NCBI GenBank assembly: GCA_030529655.1
Contig: JAUMWJ010000019.1
Span: 1 to 38,449 of the forward strand
Length of the DNA: 38,449 nt
Origin: Eubacteriales bacterium
Lineage (GTDB): Bacteria; Bacillota; Clostridia; Oscillospirales; Oscillospiraceae
Direction of reading: 5' to 3'
The position numbers were made by a program, and so were the translations under genes. Under the pieces are notes generated by a model. It searched no databases and was not told the DNA's origin. It was given only the letters and a program-made list of their open reading frames with translations. Of this stretch, positions 26,124 to 34,252 are shown piece after piece; the stretch's first letter is position 1, and each line of letters opens with the position of its first letter.

Positions 26124-28313
26124 ATGAGCTGGTTTGAAGAACAGCTGCAGTATCGTGCGCAGTCCGATAACGCTGATTTTGAGGACGCCTTGGATTCCAT
26201 TGCCAATGCCGTTATGGGCAATCGCCTGCGCGATGCGCTCAGTCAGGACGAAATTGCCGGTTCCGCTATCGAAGAAATATTAAAGTATTACCACTGCAAA
26301 GCGAAGAGCGACAAGTTTCCTCCGCAGATCAAAACGCTGGACGAGCAGATCGAATATCGCATGCGCCCCTTTGGCATCAAGAGCCGCAGCGTCACGCTGG
26401 ATAAGGGCTGGTACCACCATGCTGTGGGCGCTATGCTCGGCACGCTGAAGGAGGACGGCTCTGCCGTTGCGTTGATTCCCGGTAAGTTTTCGGGATATAA
26501 GCTGATCAATATCAAGACCGGAACACAGTACAAGCTGAACGGGAAAACCGAACAGCTCCTCGACAGTGAGGCGATGTGCTTCTATGAACCGCTTCCTCTC
26601 AAGGCACTGACCGTGGCAGATTTGCTGAAGTTCATGATGCAGCAGATGAGCCTTTCCGACATCGTGATGTATCTGGCCATGATGGGCATCTCCGCCGCGC
26701 TGGGTCTGCTGTCGCCGTTGTTTACGAAGTGGCTTTTCGGCGCGGTGCTGGAATCCGGCAGCCTGCAGGTGCTGTTGTCCCTTGCGGTGTTCATGGTGTG
26801 CTTTTCCGTAAGTAAGCTCTGCTTCGATGCATTCCAGGGCCTGATCAACGCTCGCATTGGTATCAAACAGAATGTCGCGGTGCAGGCGGCGGTGATGAAC
26901 CGTATTCTGAGCTTGCCGACATCCTATTTCAGACAGTATTCCTCCGGTGAATTGTCTCAGCGTGCAGCCTATGTGCAGTCATTGTGCTCAACGCTGTTCA
27001 ATACGATCGGTACAACAGGACTTACCTCGCTGTTTTCTCTCATTTACATCGGACAGATTTTTGCCTTCGCGCCGTCCCTCGTTATCCCCGCATTGGCGGT
27101 TACGGCGGCAACGATCCTCCTGTCACTCATTACGACCTTTGCACAGATGAAGATCACCCGCGAAAAAATGGATCTTTCCGCAAAAGCAAGCGGTTTGACT
27201 TACGCAACGATCACGGGTATTCAGAAAATCAAGCTGGCAGGTGCCGAAAAGAGAATGTTTGCCCGCTGGGCAAGGCAGTATGCCAAGCAGGCACAGCTGG
27301 AATATAACCCGCCTATGTTCCTGAAACTGAGCGGAACGATCAGCCTTGCCATATCCCTGCTCGGCACGCTGCTCCTCTATGCTGTGGCCATCAGAAGCCA
27401 GCTCAGTGTTGCCGACTATTACGCATTCAATACCGCATACGGTATGGTTTCCGGCGCGTTCATGTCGGTGGCGTCGATTGCCGTTACCGTTGCCAATATC
27501 AAGCCCACGCTGGAAATGGCAAAGACCATCATGGAAGCAGAGCCAGAGGCTCATGAGGGAAAAGAGAACATCACTTCTCTTCACGGCGGCATCGAGCTTG
27601 CACATGTGTCCTTCCGGTATGACGATTCCATGCCTAATGTGATCGACGATCTGTCGCTGAAGGTGAAGCCGGGTGAATATCTTGCCATTGTCGGCTCCAC
27701 CGGCTGCGGCAAGAGCACGCTGCTGCGGTTGCTGCTTGGCTTTGAAACGCCGCAGAAGGGCAGTATCTTCTACGACAAAAAGGATATGGCGAAGATCGAT
27801 CCGGAATCGCTACGCAGGAAAATCGGCGTTGTGATGCAGGACGGCAAGCTTTTTCTCGGCGACATTTATTCCAACATCGTCATCACCGCTCCCGAACTTA
27901 CTTTGGACGAGGCGTGGGAGGCGGCGGAAATCGCCTCTATCGCCGACGATATCCGTGCCATGCCCATGGGTATGCACACTATCATCAGCGAAGGACAGGG
28001 CGGCATTTCCGGCGGTCAGCGCCAGCGCATGATGATCGCAAGAGCGGTTGCGCCGAAGCCGAAGATCCTGATGTTCGATGAGGCGACCAGTGCACTGGAC
28101 AACATCACGCAGAAAAAGGTGTCGGAGGCCATTGATTCCCTCAAATGCACGAGAATCGTCATCGCCCACCGACTTTCCACGATCCAGCATGCTGACCGTA
28201 TCATCTATCTCGACGGCGGCAAGATCGTTGAGGACGGCACATACGAGGAGCTTATTGCAAAGAACGGCCGCTTTGCCCAGCTCGTTGAGCGTCAGCGGTT
28301 AGATATTGAATAA
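26124..28313 (+). CDS. NHLP-type bacteriocin exporter: second permease/ATPase
   Basis: A 729-residue ABC exporter without a peptidase. The first ~160 residues form the extra N-terminal domain typical of the second NHLP transporter, with no C39 residues. Membrane helices span ~180-450; the ATPase has GSTGCGKST, ISGGQRQRM and ILMFDEATSALD. In NHLP systems the two ABC proteins occur side by side and probably form a heterodimer. It begins 15 bases after the C39 gene and ends 22 bases before the sigma factor, so all four genes look co-transcribed. Confidence 0.92.
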   Translation: MSWFEEQLQYRAQSDNADFEDALDSIANAVMGNRLRDALSQDEIAGSAIEEILKYYHCKAKSDKFPPQIKTLDEQIEYRMRPFGIKSRSVTLDKGWYHHAVGAMLGTLKEDGSAVALIPGKFSGYKLINIKTGTQYKLNGKTEQLLDSEAMCFYEPLPLKALTVADLLKFMMQQMSLSDIVMYLAMMGISAALGLLSPLFTKWLFGAVLESGSLQVLLSLAVFMVCFSVSKLCFDAFQGLINARIGIKQNVAVQAAVMNRILSLPTSYFRQYSSGELSQRAAYVQSLCSTLFNTIGTTGLTSLFSLIYIGQIFAFAPSLVIPALAVTAATILLSLITTFAQMKITREKMDLSAKASGLTYATITGIQKIKLAGAEKRMFARWARQYAKQAQLEYNPPMFLKLSGTISLAISLLGTLLLYAVAIRSQLSVADYYAFNTAYGMVSGAFMSVASIAVTVANIKPTLEMAKTIMEAEPEAHEGKENITSLHGGIELAHVSFRYDDSMPNVIDDLSLKVKPGEYLAIVGSTGCGKSTLLRLLLGFETPQKGSIFYDKKDMAKIDPESLRRKIGVVMQDGKLFLGDIYSNIVITAPELTLDEAWEAAEIASIADDIRAMPMGMHTIISEGQGGISGGQRQRMMIARAVAPKPKILMFDEATSALDNITQKKVSEAIDSLKCTRIVIAHRLSTIQHADRIIYLDGGKIVEDGTYEELIAKNGRFAQLVERQRLDIE

Positions 28314-28335
28314 TCACAGAGAGGAGCTTGCCGTT

Positions 28336-28824
28336 ATGGCGACGAGCGAACAAAAGCAGGCGATTTATTGCGCGTATCACGGCAAGGTCTGGGGGTACAT
28401 ACGTTCAAAAATCAATAACGCGCAGGATGCTGAGGATCTTGCTGCCGATGTTTTCGTCAAGGTGTATGAAAAACTCAACAGCTTTGATGAAACCAAAGCC
28501 TCTCTTTCCACATGGATCTATACGATCACCCGCAATACCCTGACGGATTATTTCCGCACGCGCAGGACTTTTGAAGAGATACCGGAAACGCTGGAGGGCA
28601 GCTCCTCCATTGAGGAAAGCGTCTGCAGCGCCGAAATGTTAGAGGCGTTGGCCAAGGCGCTGGAAGCTCTCGATGAGCGCGAAAGAGATATCATCATTCT
28701 GCGATTTTACAAGGGAAAAACCCTGGCTGAGATTGCAAAGCAGATGGGGATCTCCTATGCCTATGTCAAGGTGCTTCAGAATAAGGCGTTCCATGTGCTG
28801 AAAGATTTTTTGGGAAATGAGTAG
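28336..28824 (+). CDS. Small sigma-70-family (ECF-like) sigma factor
   Basis: A 162-residue two-domain sigma factor. Region 2 spans ~10-80 (DAEDLAADVFVKVYEKL, then STWIYTITRNTLTDYFRTRR) and region 4 spans ~100-160 (LDERERDIIILRFYKGKTLAEIAKQMGISYAYVKVLQNKA). Regions 1 and 3 are absent, as in ECF sigma factors. The start at 28,336 follows GAGGAG; an earlier in-frame ATG at 28,306 overlaps the ABC gene and lacks a good ribosome site. No anti-sigma gene follows. Its stop codon lies inside the -35-like element of the first precursor promoter. I infer it drives the three matching promoters in this island. Confidence 0.9.
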   Translation: MATSEQKQAIYCAYHGKVWGYIRSKINNAQDAEDLAADVFVKVYEKLNSFDETKASLSTWIYTITRNTLTDYFRTRRTFEEIPETLEGSSSIEESVCSAEMLEALAKALEALDERERDIIILRFYKGKTLAEIAKQMGISYAYVKVLQNKAFHVLKDFLGNE

Positions 28825-28860
28825 CCATTTCGATTGCATGATCGTATAAAGATATGCAAT
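28821..28860 (+). promoter_or_regulatory. Island promoter A (GTAGCC-N16-CGTATAAA-N4-TGCAA)
   Basis: GTAGCC 28,821-28,826, 16 bases, CGTATAAA 28,843-28,850, four bases, TGCAA 28,855-28,859. It lies 20 bases before the precursor A start codon (28,881) and overlaps the end of the sigma gene. TTGCAT (28,834-28,839) and ATGCAA (28,854-28,859) form a dyad around the -10. The same layout occurs before precursors B and D. Confidence 0.8.
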
Positions 28861-28880
28861 AAGAGAAAGGAGAGCTGCAA

Positions 28881-29072
28881 ATGGAGAATAAACTGAAAAA
28901 GCTGTTTGAATATCAGAAATTTGAGCAGAACGAGCGCCTTGCAAAGCTCATCGCCGAAACGGAGGCGCGTCAGCCAGCGGAGATTTCCGATGACGATCTG
29001 GAAATGGTTGCCGCCGCCGGAGAAATCACAAAGATCAGCATAGGCGATAAGGAAATCGGCATAGGCGATTAG
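28881..29072 (+). CDS. Precursor peptide A (leader with short acidic core)
   Basis: A 63-residue putative RiPP precursor. The leader (~1-46) is charged and helical, with ISDDDLEMVAAAGE, the island's version of the DDEL-VAGG leader end. The predicted core is about 16 residues with two IGD units and has no cysteine, serine being the one hydroxyl besides threonine. AAAGGAG lies before the ATG. It follows promoter A and the sigma factor gene directly. Precursors of this look commonly sit beside NHLP exporters; what modification it receives, if any, is unknown. VAAAG instead of GG means the C39 peptidase may cut it differently or not at all. Confidence 0.72.
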   Translation: MENKLKKLFEYQKFEQNERLAKLIAETEARQPAEISDDDLEMVAAAGEITKISIGDKEIGIGD

Positions 29073-29234
29073 CATTCCTTCGGATAATTCCTCCGCAGTG
29101 GAGTAATTTTCAATGATAGATACCCGCTTTTTAGCGCTGATCAGCGTTTCTTCTGTGTCACTTTCATCCTGTACGATAGCAGAAAGCTCTGCTTCGACTT
29201 CGGCAATCTCTGCCTGATACTTTTTCTTTTCCAT
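29073..29234 (-). pseudogene. Fragment, resembles the C-terminal tail of a large serine recombinase
   Basis: About 54 codons, with a coiled-coil stretch (KKKYQAEIAEVEAELSAI) followed by VSIIENYSTAEELSEGM. This pattern matches the helical tail of serine recombinases, just before their final beta strand (…ELT..ML). The similarity stops exactly at the stop codon of precursor A. There is no catalytic domain, so it is a scar. The assignment is by eye and uncertain; a generic coiled coil is the alternative. Confidence 0.35.
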
Positions 29235-29310
29235 TGCGATGTACTACATGATATATATGAGAACTTAATTATCACAAAATTGTATGATTTGAAAATAAGG
29301 GGGCTGCCAT

Positions 29311-30054
29311 TTGATTGTCATTATTTCCGGTTCTCCGAGAGGGGAACGATCGACCAGCACCAAAACCGCAATACAAATTGCAGACCTTCTGGGATTGCCC
29401 TATCGGGTTTATGACGCTTCCGCATGGCACATCGATTACTGTACGGCCTGCGATAAGTGTGTGCAATACGGACGGTGCACCTTGGAAAGCGAAGATGATT
29501 TTCCGGAGATTCTCAGGGATTTGCGAAATGCAGAGGGCTTGATTTTTGCATCTCCGGTCTATTGCGGAAATTATACCGCCCAGCTCAAAACCTTCATTGA
29601 CCGTATTCCAACCGAGCTTCACGCCATGACACTGCTTGGAAAACCGTCGGTGGTGCTGGCAGTTTCCAATAGTTCGTATGAGGAAAGAACGGCAAATAGT
29701 CTGGCGGAATTGCTGGAATATGCCGGGTCGGAAGTAGTGGATACCTTGTGCATAAACAGGAAAACTCATTCGGAGACCATCCGACAAATGTGCAGGCAGG
29801 CTGCGCTGCGTCTTCGGGAGGCCCTTTCCGACGATCATATCCCGGTTCTGACGGACAGAACGAAAAGCTGGTACAAGCAGCAGTCAGCGAAGTACAGAGT
29901 GCTTTTGAAATTTGCGGACTTCTACCCCTATGCAATGGGTGAGGCTAGACTGTGGCAGGATCAGGGATATTTTGAATGTGCAACCGCGGAGGAAGCTGCA
30001 AGGATGCGGCGAAAGGCAGTACCGGTGCAGGGAATTTCCCCAACGACAGAATGA
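29311..30054 (+). CDS. Iron-sulfur flavoprotein-like NADPH-dependent FMN reductase
   Basis: A 247-residue flavodoxin-fold protein. ISGSPRGERSTSTKTA at the N-terminus binds the FMN phosphate and SPVYCGNYTAQLKTFIDR (~80) the ring. Cysteines at 44, 47, 50 and 56 make a compact C-x2-C-x2-C-x5-C motif, the pattern that binds [4Fe-4S] in iron-sulfur flavoproteins. The C-terminal ~60 residues are an added tail. The start is TTG at 29,311, eight bases after a GGGGG Shine-Dalgarno; no ATG fits. Could deliver electrons to the radical SAM enzyme or reduce a modified peptide; both are inference. No ECF-type promoter visible before it. Confidence 0.8.
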   Translation: MIVIISGSPRGERSTSTKTAIQIADLLGLPYRVYDASAWHIDYCTACDKCVQYGRCTLESEDDFPEILRDLRNAEGLIFASPVYCGNYTAQLKTFIDRIPTELHAMTLLGKPSVVLAVSNSSYEERTANSLAELLEYAGSEVVDTLCINRKTHSETIRQMCRQAALRLREALSDDHIPVLTDRTKSWYKQQSAKYRVLLKFADFYPYAMGEARLWQDQGYFECATAEEAARMRRKAVPVQGISPTTE

Positions 30055-30091
30055 TAGCTCACCCGGGAAACTGTGTAGGCATGGTTAAGTA

Positions 30092-30120
30092 TTGTAATTT
30101 GACAAATGCTGTGGTATAAT
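30092..30120 (+). promoter_or_regulatory. Possible sigma-A-type promoter before precursor B
   Basis: TTGTAA, 17-base spacer, TATAAT (30,115-30,120). It would add a long leader transcript ahead of promoter B. A TTGACA in the spacer is too close to the -10 to be its partner. Confidence 0.4.
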
Positions 30121-30206
30121 TCACCTGTATGAGGATCGTTGAGAACTTTCATTATGACCTTACGGGTATATAAAACACTGCGGCACAATGATTTTTGCAA
30201 ATTACA

Positions 30207-30245
30207 GTAGCCACTTTTCATCTTGCATCGTATAAATAGATGCAA
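30207..30245 (+). promoter_or_regulatory. Island promoter B (GTAGCC-N16-CGTATAAA-N4-TGCAA)
   Basis: GTAGCC 30,207-30,212, 16 bases, CGTATAAA 30,229-30,236, four bases, TGCAA 30,241-30,245. The dyad TTGCATC (30,223-30,229)/GATGCAA (30,239-30,245) is perfect and spans the -10. It lies 34 bases before precursor B. Confidence 0.82.
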
Positions 30246-30279
30246 GAAAAAAACAATAAATCAACAGGAGGTCATTACC

Positions 30280-30543
30280 ATGGAAAAAAAGTTATTACTC
30301 AACGATGAACAGCTTAAAAAGGTAGCAGGAGGAGCACAGTCTGGGGTCTGGGGAAAAGTTTCGTTTGAATGCAACGGGTGTCACAGGTCGATCGGCCTTA
30401 GAAATCCTAACTATTCAACCGATAATTTCAGCGTTTCGTGCTCAACAAAAAATTGTGGTTGCACGTACACGGTAAACTTTCGTAGTGGACGTATATACGA
30501 CCAACGTATGAATGGCGTAGGTGGCGTTAGCTGGGGAGACTAA
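30280..30543 (+). CDS. Precursor peptide B, cysteine-rich core with GG leader
   Basis: An 87-residue putative precursor. The short leader ends with LNDEQLKKVAGG (GG at 17-18), the classic C39 cut site. The core of 69 residues has five cysteines (31, 34, 54, 59, 61) in a C-x2-C...C-x4-C-x-C pattern that looks like a worn zinc ribbon, and a glycine/tryptophan tail. AGGAGG precedes the ATG; promoter B is 34 bases upstream. No maturase adjoins it, so it may be exported unmodified with disulfides or bound metal, or share the maturase at 35,757. Own unit with a hairpin after it. Confidence 0.78.
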   Translation: MEKKLLLNDEQLKKVAGGAQSGVWGKVSFECNGCHRSIGLRNPNYSTDNFSVSCSTKNCGCTYTVNFRSGRIYDQRMNGVGGVSWGD

Positions 30544-30608
30544 GGCAGCTTCTGATCGCACAGCTATATATTATATTACTGCTCAGTAACGAGTCATTCC
30601 ATACATAA

Positions 30609-30638
30609 ACCTCGGGAGCATTGCTGCTTCCGAGGTTG
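30609..30638 (+). terminator. Hairpin after precursor B
   Basis: 12-bp stem (30,609-30,620/30,627-30,638, one G-U pair), 6-base loop. The following T content is weak, so termination may be partial and let some transcription run on into the membrane protein gene. Confidence 0.6.
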
Positions 30639-30722
30639 TACCTTGTTGATAATCACAGATAAGTGAACAGAAAAGGAACAAGCCTATATGAAGACCAAAG
30701 AAGAGCTGAAAGGAGTTTTGGA

Positions 30723-31427
30723 ATGGAATACGGTGAAATGAAAATAAACAGAGGCACAAAGGGTATCTTTGAGGAAGTCGAAAAGAGCTCCAATATTCTC
30801 TGTGCAAAAGGGCTGATCGCCTGTGCCTCGATCACAACGGTGATCGGTATCATCGCGGTGATCGCAGATAAAAGTGCATATATGAAATTCGTAAAGATCG
30901 GCTTCTCCATCGCCGTTGTGGTCTGCGCTGTGATGGCATGGTATTCCCTAAGCCGCAAGGAGCATGGCAGTTTTCACAAATACACGCTGTTTATTGCGTG
31001 GTCTGTTGCCATCTGCATGATCGCATCCAGTATTGATTCCTCGGAAAGCTTGCTTTACGCGATTCCAATCATATTGTCGATCCGCTATTATTCCGTGGTC
31101 TTTACCCTGTCGGTCTCTGTGCTCAATATTATCTTTGCCTTTATTCCGTATATCATCAAGGTATACATTCATGCTTTCCCACTGGACTTTGTTGTTTTGG
31201 AAGAAGGCACCGTCATCACCATGGCCGGTGATTCCCTTGACGGAACGGTGAACGCCTTAAGCACGATTGATGTGACGGCAACCATCACCAATATGCTGTG
31301 CTTCGGCTATTTGGTCACCATGTCGGTTTTGGTGGTTATTTCTATATTTGCAGTTTTGCTTACCGGTTTTACACGCAAAAACATCATTAAGCAGTACAAT
31401 GCCTCAAGAAACAGAATCGAGGGATGA
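30723..31427 (+). CDS. Membrane protein with about six helices, unknown function
   Basis: A 234-residue integral membrane protein with hydrophobic segments near residues 30-50, 60-80, 95-110, 115-150 and a last one at 195-220. It resembles the membrane sensor half of signalling proteins but carries no kinase, cyclase or other output domain. The ATG at 30,723 follows AAAGGAG. Its stop ends one base before the M28 peptidase start, so the two are co-translated. Position suggests an immunity protein, a peptide receptor or a partner of the peptidase; I cannot choose among these. Confidence 0.65.
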   Translation: MEYGEMKINRGTKGIFEEVEKSSNILCAKGLIACASITTVIGIIAVIADKSAYMKFVKIGFSIAVVVCAVMAWYSLSRKEHGSFHKYTLFIAWSVAICMIASSIDSSESLLYAIPIILSIRYYSVVFTLSVSVLNIIFAFIPYIIKVYIHAFPLDFVVLEEGTVITMAGDSLDGTVNALSTIDVTATITNMLCFGYLVTMSVLVVISIFAVLLTGFTRKNIIKQYNASRNRIEG

Positions 31428-31428
31428 T

Positions 31429-32637
31429 ATGAACAACTATACGGAATATATTGTCGGAAGGATCACCGATATTTGCAAGAACTACAAAAGGCGCATAGCA
31501 GGAACCGAGTCTGCCAGAGCCGGTGCAGACGATATTGCCAACGAAGCAAAGGCCTATGCCGACGAAGTCAAAACGCAGGATTTTGAAATTCATCCTCATG
31601 CGTTTTTGAAGTCCATTCAGCTCTGCGCCGCACTGGAAATACTGGCTATGCCGGTTTCCTGGATTGCCTGCCTTACCGGTCATACGCTTCTCTATTTTGC
31701 GGCAGATGTTATGATCCTGCTGGGCTATGTTATACTGGTTGTGGAGTATGTTCTGTACAATCAGATCATTGATAAACTGTGCCCGAAATATACGGGGAAA
31801 AACGTCTATGCTGTAAGAAAGCCAAAAGGCGAAGTCAAAAGAAGGATCATTCTTTGCGGACATCATGACGCTGCCTTTGAAATGCCGCTTTTGAATAGTC
31901 TCAAAATGTGGATGATTTATGCCCTTTTCATTGCGGCGATCGGGGGCGGAATTACTGATTTTATGATCAATAACATTCTGGTGCTTAATTTCCTGCCCTT
32001 TGAAATAGAAAAAACGTTTATGTTCGTCCAGACCGGCTTCATGGTATTAACCATACCGATGCTTTTCTTTACGGATTTCCACACGGTAGTGGATGGAGCC
32101 AACGATAATCTTACCGGCACTTTTTTAGCGATGAGCATATTGAAGGAAATGGCGGACAACGATTTCAGATATGAGAACACCGAAGTTTGCGCCCTGATCA
32201 CAGACGGCGAGGAATCCGGTCTCCGCGGTGCTGCGGCATTCGCTAAGGAAAACATCTCCATGCTGATGGATGCGAACACGATTGTGATTGCCATGGATAC
32301 CATCCATGAGACGGAGCAGCTTCAGATCTACGCCAGAGGCATCAACTTTACCGAACAGAACGCTGATGAGGCCTGCAACCTGCTGTATTTTGCGGGCTTG
32401 AAAAACGGTGTTGAGCTGCCCTATGCCGAATTCTATCCGGGCGCAGTAGATTCGGAGGCGTTCTCTCGATTTGGCGTCAAGGCGGCAGGTATTTGCGCGG
32501 TAAGACATGAGCCTGCACCCTATTATCATACTGTTCACGACAGCTATGACAATCTCAACCCCGAATGTATTGAACTGACCCGGAAAATCATAAAGACCAC
32601 TGTTGAGATGTTTGACGGTGCGGGGCGCGTATTTTAA
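31429..32637 (+). CDS. Membrane-embedded M28-family zinc peptidase
   Basis: A 402-residue aminopeptidase-like protein. The two-zinc M28 residues are present: H145 and D147 in GHHDAAFE, bridging D226 in GANDNLTG, E261/E262 in TDGEESGLRGA, D290 in MDTIH, and a late histidine in YYHTVHDSYDN. Unusually, hydrophobic segments sit at ~65-110 and ~158-215, the second one splitting the peptidase fold between the first and second metal ligands. It starts one base after the preceding membrane gene. Likely trims leader remnants or peptides at the membrane, or degrades incoming peptide; that is inference. Confidence 0.85.
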   Translation: MNNYTEYIVGRITDICKNYKRRIAGTESARAGADDIANEAKAYADEVKTQDFEIHPHAFLKSIQLCAALEILAMPVSWIACLTGHTLLYFAADVMILLGYVILVVEYVLYNQIIDKLCPKYTGKNVYAVRKPKGEVKRRIILCGHHDAAFEMPLLNSLKMWMIYALFIAAIGGGITDFMINNILVLNFLPFEIEKTFMFVQTGFMVLTIPMLFFTDFHTVVDGANDNLTGTFLAMSILKEMADNDFRYENTEVCALITDGEESGLRGAAAFAKENISMLMDANTIVIAMDTIHETEQLQIYARGINFTEQNADEACNLLYFAGLKNGVELPYAEFYPGAVDSEAFSRFGVKAAGICAVRHEPAPYYHTVHDSYDNLNPECIELTRKIIKTTVEMFDGAGRVF

Positions 32638-32740
32638 CAGAAAAATGCAGGATGAAAAATGGCCGGTGCCCTGCCGCCGGTACATGGACAGAAGAACACA
32701 ACAAATCTAAGACAATTTGCAAGTTCATTATCTAAAAATC

Positions 32741-32802
32741 AAAGGGTACGCTTATGCGTACCCTTTTGAGCTTGTCAAAGAATCCAACGGGTTCTTTGAC
32801 AA
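32741..32802 (+). terminator. Two tandem hairpins after the M28 gene
   Basis: An 11-bp perfect stem 32,741-32,751/32,756-32,766 (loop TTAT, followed by T) is succeeded by a second 11-bp perfect stem 32,772-32,782/32,792-32,802. The first is a good terminator; the second may be a backup or act in the other direction. Confidence 0.85.
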
Positions 32803-33577
32803 ATAGGATCACGCTTCTTCTTGTTGCAACGCTTGCCCTTATAATGGTAGTTCATATAATTCGAAACAAAGCTTTATTAAAAAAGAAAGAATAATACTTT
32901 AAGATTGCGAGGATTGAAAAAATTCTCGAAATCTTTTGGCTCTATAATAAATGTCGGGGTAGGCATCGCCATTAAGCGGTGACTACATTTCCTCACCGGA
33001 TACGGCTTACCGCATCGTCCACAAGGCATATTTATCCCGGTTGGGGTGGTTTGGAGAGCCAAAACAGTTGCGTATATTGCTATGCATAATATTTTGTGAT
33101 ATAATAGCCCGAAAAGTGATGGGAACAGCTGAATACATATCAATCAGCATCTGCGCTTATCAGCACTACTGACCCCGAAACCGAAGATTGTGAATATCGG
33201 ATTCTTTGGGACCCGGATCAATAAACCATGTTTCATAAAACATCTCGGAAGTTTAACCACTTCCGAGGTGTTTTTTCAGCTTTCAATAATGGCGTTAATT
33301 TTGATGAAAAGGGCAAGAAATTATCCTGCAAGCAGTATAGCGCTGATTTCATAGCGAAAGGTCAGGAGGAGACCCGCGCATATCTGCTGAACAGAAAACA
33401 ACACTGAAAATACAGCCAGTTCCCCAGCGGTTATGATTGACTAATTGCAAAATCCAATTAAATATGTATCATTTGGGATGATTTTCGTCAGAATAGATGT
33501 TATAATAAAAACAGAAAGTAGTAATACAAAACCAAGGGGCGAGGGTCAAAGAGGACTATTAGTTGAAGGAGGGTTTT
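32803..33577. other. Long spacer with no full gene
   Basis: No complete gene is convincing. It contains a possible short transcription unit (33,077-33,276), then from 33,284 to 33,407 a reading ending FIAKGQEETRAYLLNRKQH that has no start and looks like the tail of a lost gene I cannot name. TATAAT near 33,499 may serve the nitroreductase. Confidence 0.5.
33077..33276 (+). ncRNA. Candidate short transcript with promoter and terminator
   Basis: TTGCTA (33,077-33,082), 17 bases and TATAAT (33,100-33,105) are followed about 135 bases later by a 12-bp stem (33,240-33,251/33,260-33,271) and six T residues. The interval holds no ORF above 17 codons with a ribosome site. If real it is a small RNA of roughly 165 bases. 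Without expression data it could equally be a remnant of a lost gene. Confidence 0.35.
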
Positions 33578-34252
33578 ATGACCGAAATCGAAGCCATCCG
33601 GGTGCGACATTCTGTGCGTTCCTATCAAAGCAGAAAAATTGAGCAAGAAAAAATCGACCGGCTCGAAGCACTCATCGATGAAGTGAACGCCGCAGGAAAT
33701 CTGCACCTGCAGTTTATGGAGGATGCGGGGAAAACATTTCAGCGCCTCCTCAGTAAAGTCATGGGCCTTGGCAGTGCTCCCAGCGTCATTGCCTGTGTGG
33801 GATCAGACGATGATACGCTGGACGAGCGCATCGGCTATTACGGCGAAAAGATCGTGCTGGCGGCACAGAGCATGGGCCTGAACACCTGCTGGGCAGGAAC
33901 CTTCCAAAAAGCCGGCGTGCCGGCGGAGATCAGACCCGGTGAACGGCTGGTAATTGTCATTGCCATCGGCTACGGTGAAAATCAGGGCAAGCAGCGCAAG
34001 TCCAAAACACCCGAGCAGGTTTCCGAGGTGCAGGGTACACGGCCGGATTGGTTTGATTTTGGTGTGGAAATGGCACTTCGCGCGCCGACCGCCATCAATC
34101 AGCAGAACTTCCTGATCCGATTGAACGAAGATAACAGTGTGGACTTTTTCGACAAGGGCGGCCCGTTCAGTAAGGTGGATCTGGGCATTGTGAAATACCA
34201 TTTTGATGTGGGCGCAGAATACAGAGAAAATGGAGGTACAGCGCATGAGTAA
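33578..34252 (+). CDS. Nitroreductase-family FMN enzyme
   Basis: A 224-residue nitroreductase-fold protein. IRVRHSVRSYQ at ~7-17 is the FMN phosphate loop and the late GLNTCWAGTF (~103) and RAPTAINQQNFLI (~168) complete the flavin pocket. GAAGGAGG precedes the ATG at 33,578. It overlaps the flavodoxin gene by 8 bases. Members reduce nitro groups, quinones or, in peptide clusters, act on dehydro residues or azolines. Its place here, with a flavodoxin, fits a redox step in peptide maturation, but a housekeeping role cannot be excluded. Confidence 0.85.
   Translation: MTEIEAIRVRHSVRSYQSRKIEQEKIDRLEALIDEVNAAGNLHLQFMEDAGKTFQRLLSKVMGLGSAPSVIACVGSDDDTLDERIGYYGEKIVLAAQSMGLNTCWAGTFQKAGVPAEIRPGERLVIVIAIGYGENQGKQRKSKTPEQVSEVQGTRPDWFDFGVEMALRAPTAINQQNFLIRLNEDNSVDFFDKGGPFSKVDLGIVKYHFDVGAEYRENGGTAHE

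Noticed and set aside
28306..28335. Earlier start of the sigma factor
   Set aside because: Would overlap the ABC gene end and has no Shine-Dalgarno; the ATG at 28,336 follows GAGGAG.
30100..30120. TTGACA close to TATAAT before precursor B
   Set aside because: The elements are only about 10 bases apart, too close for a sigma-A promoter; TTGTAA upstream gives proper 17-base spacing.
32877..33143. 88-codon minus-strand frame with a CGRCGKPYP motif
   Set aside because: The CxxC stretch is tempting, but the start region overlaps the candidate plus-strand promoter, there is no ribosome site and the N-terminal part is implausible.
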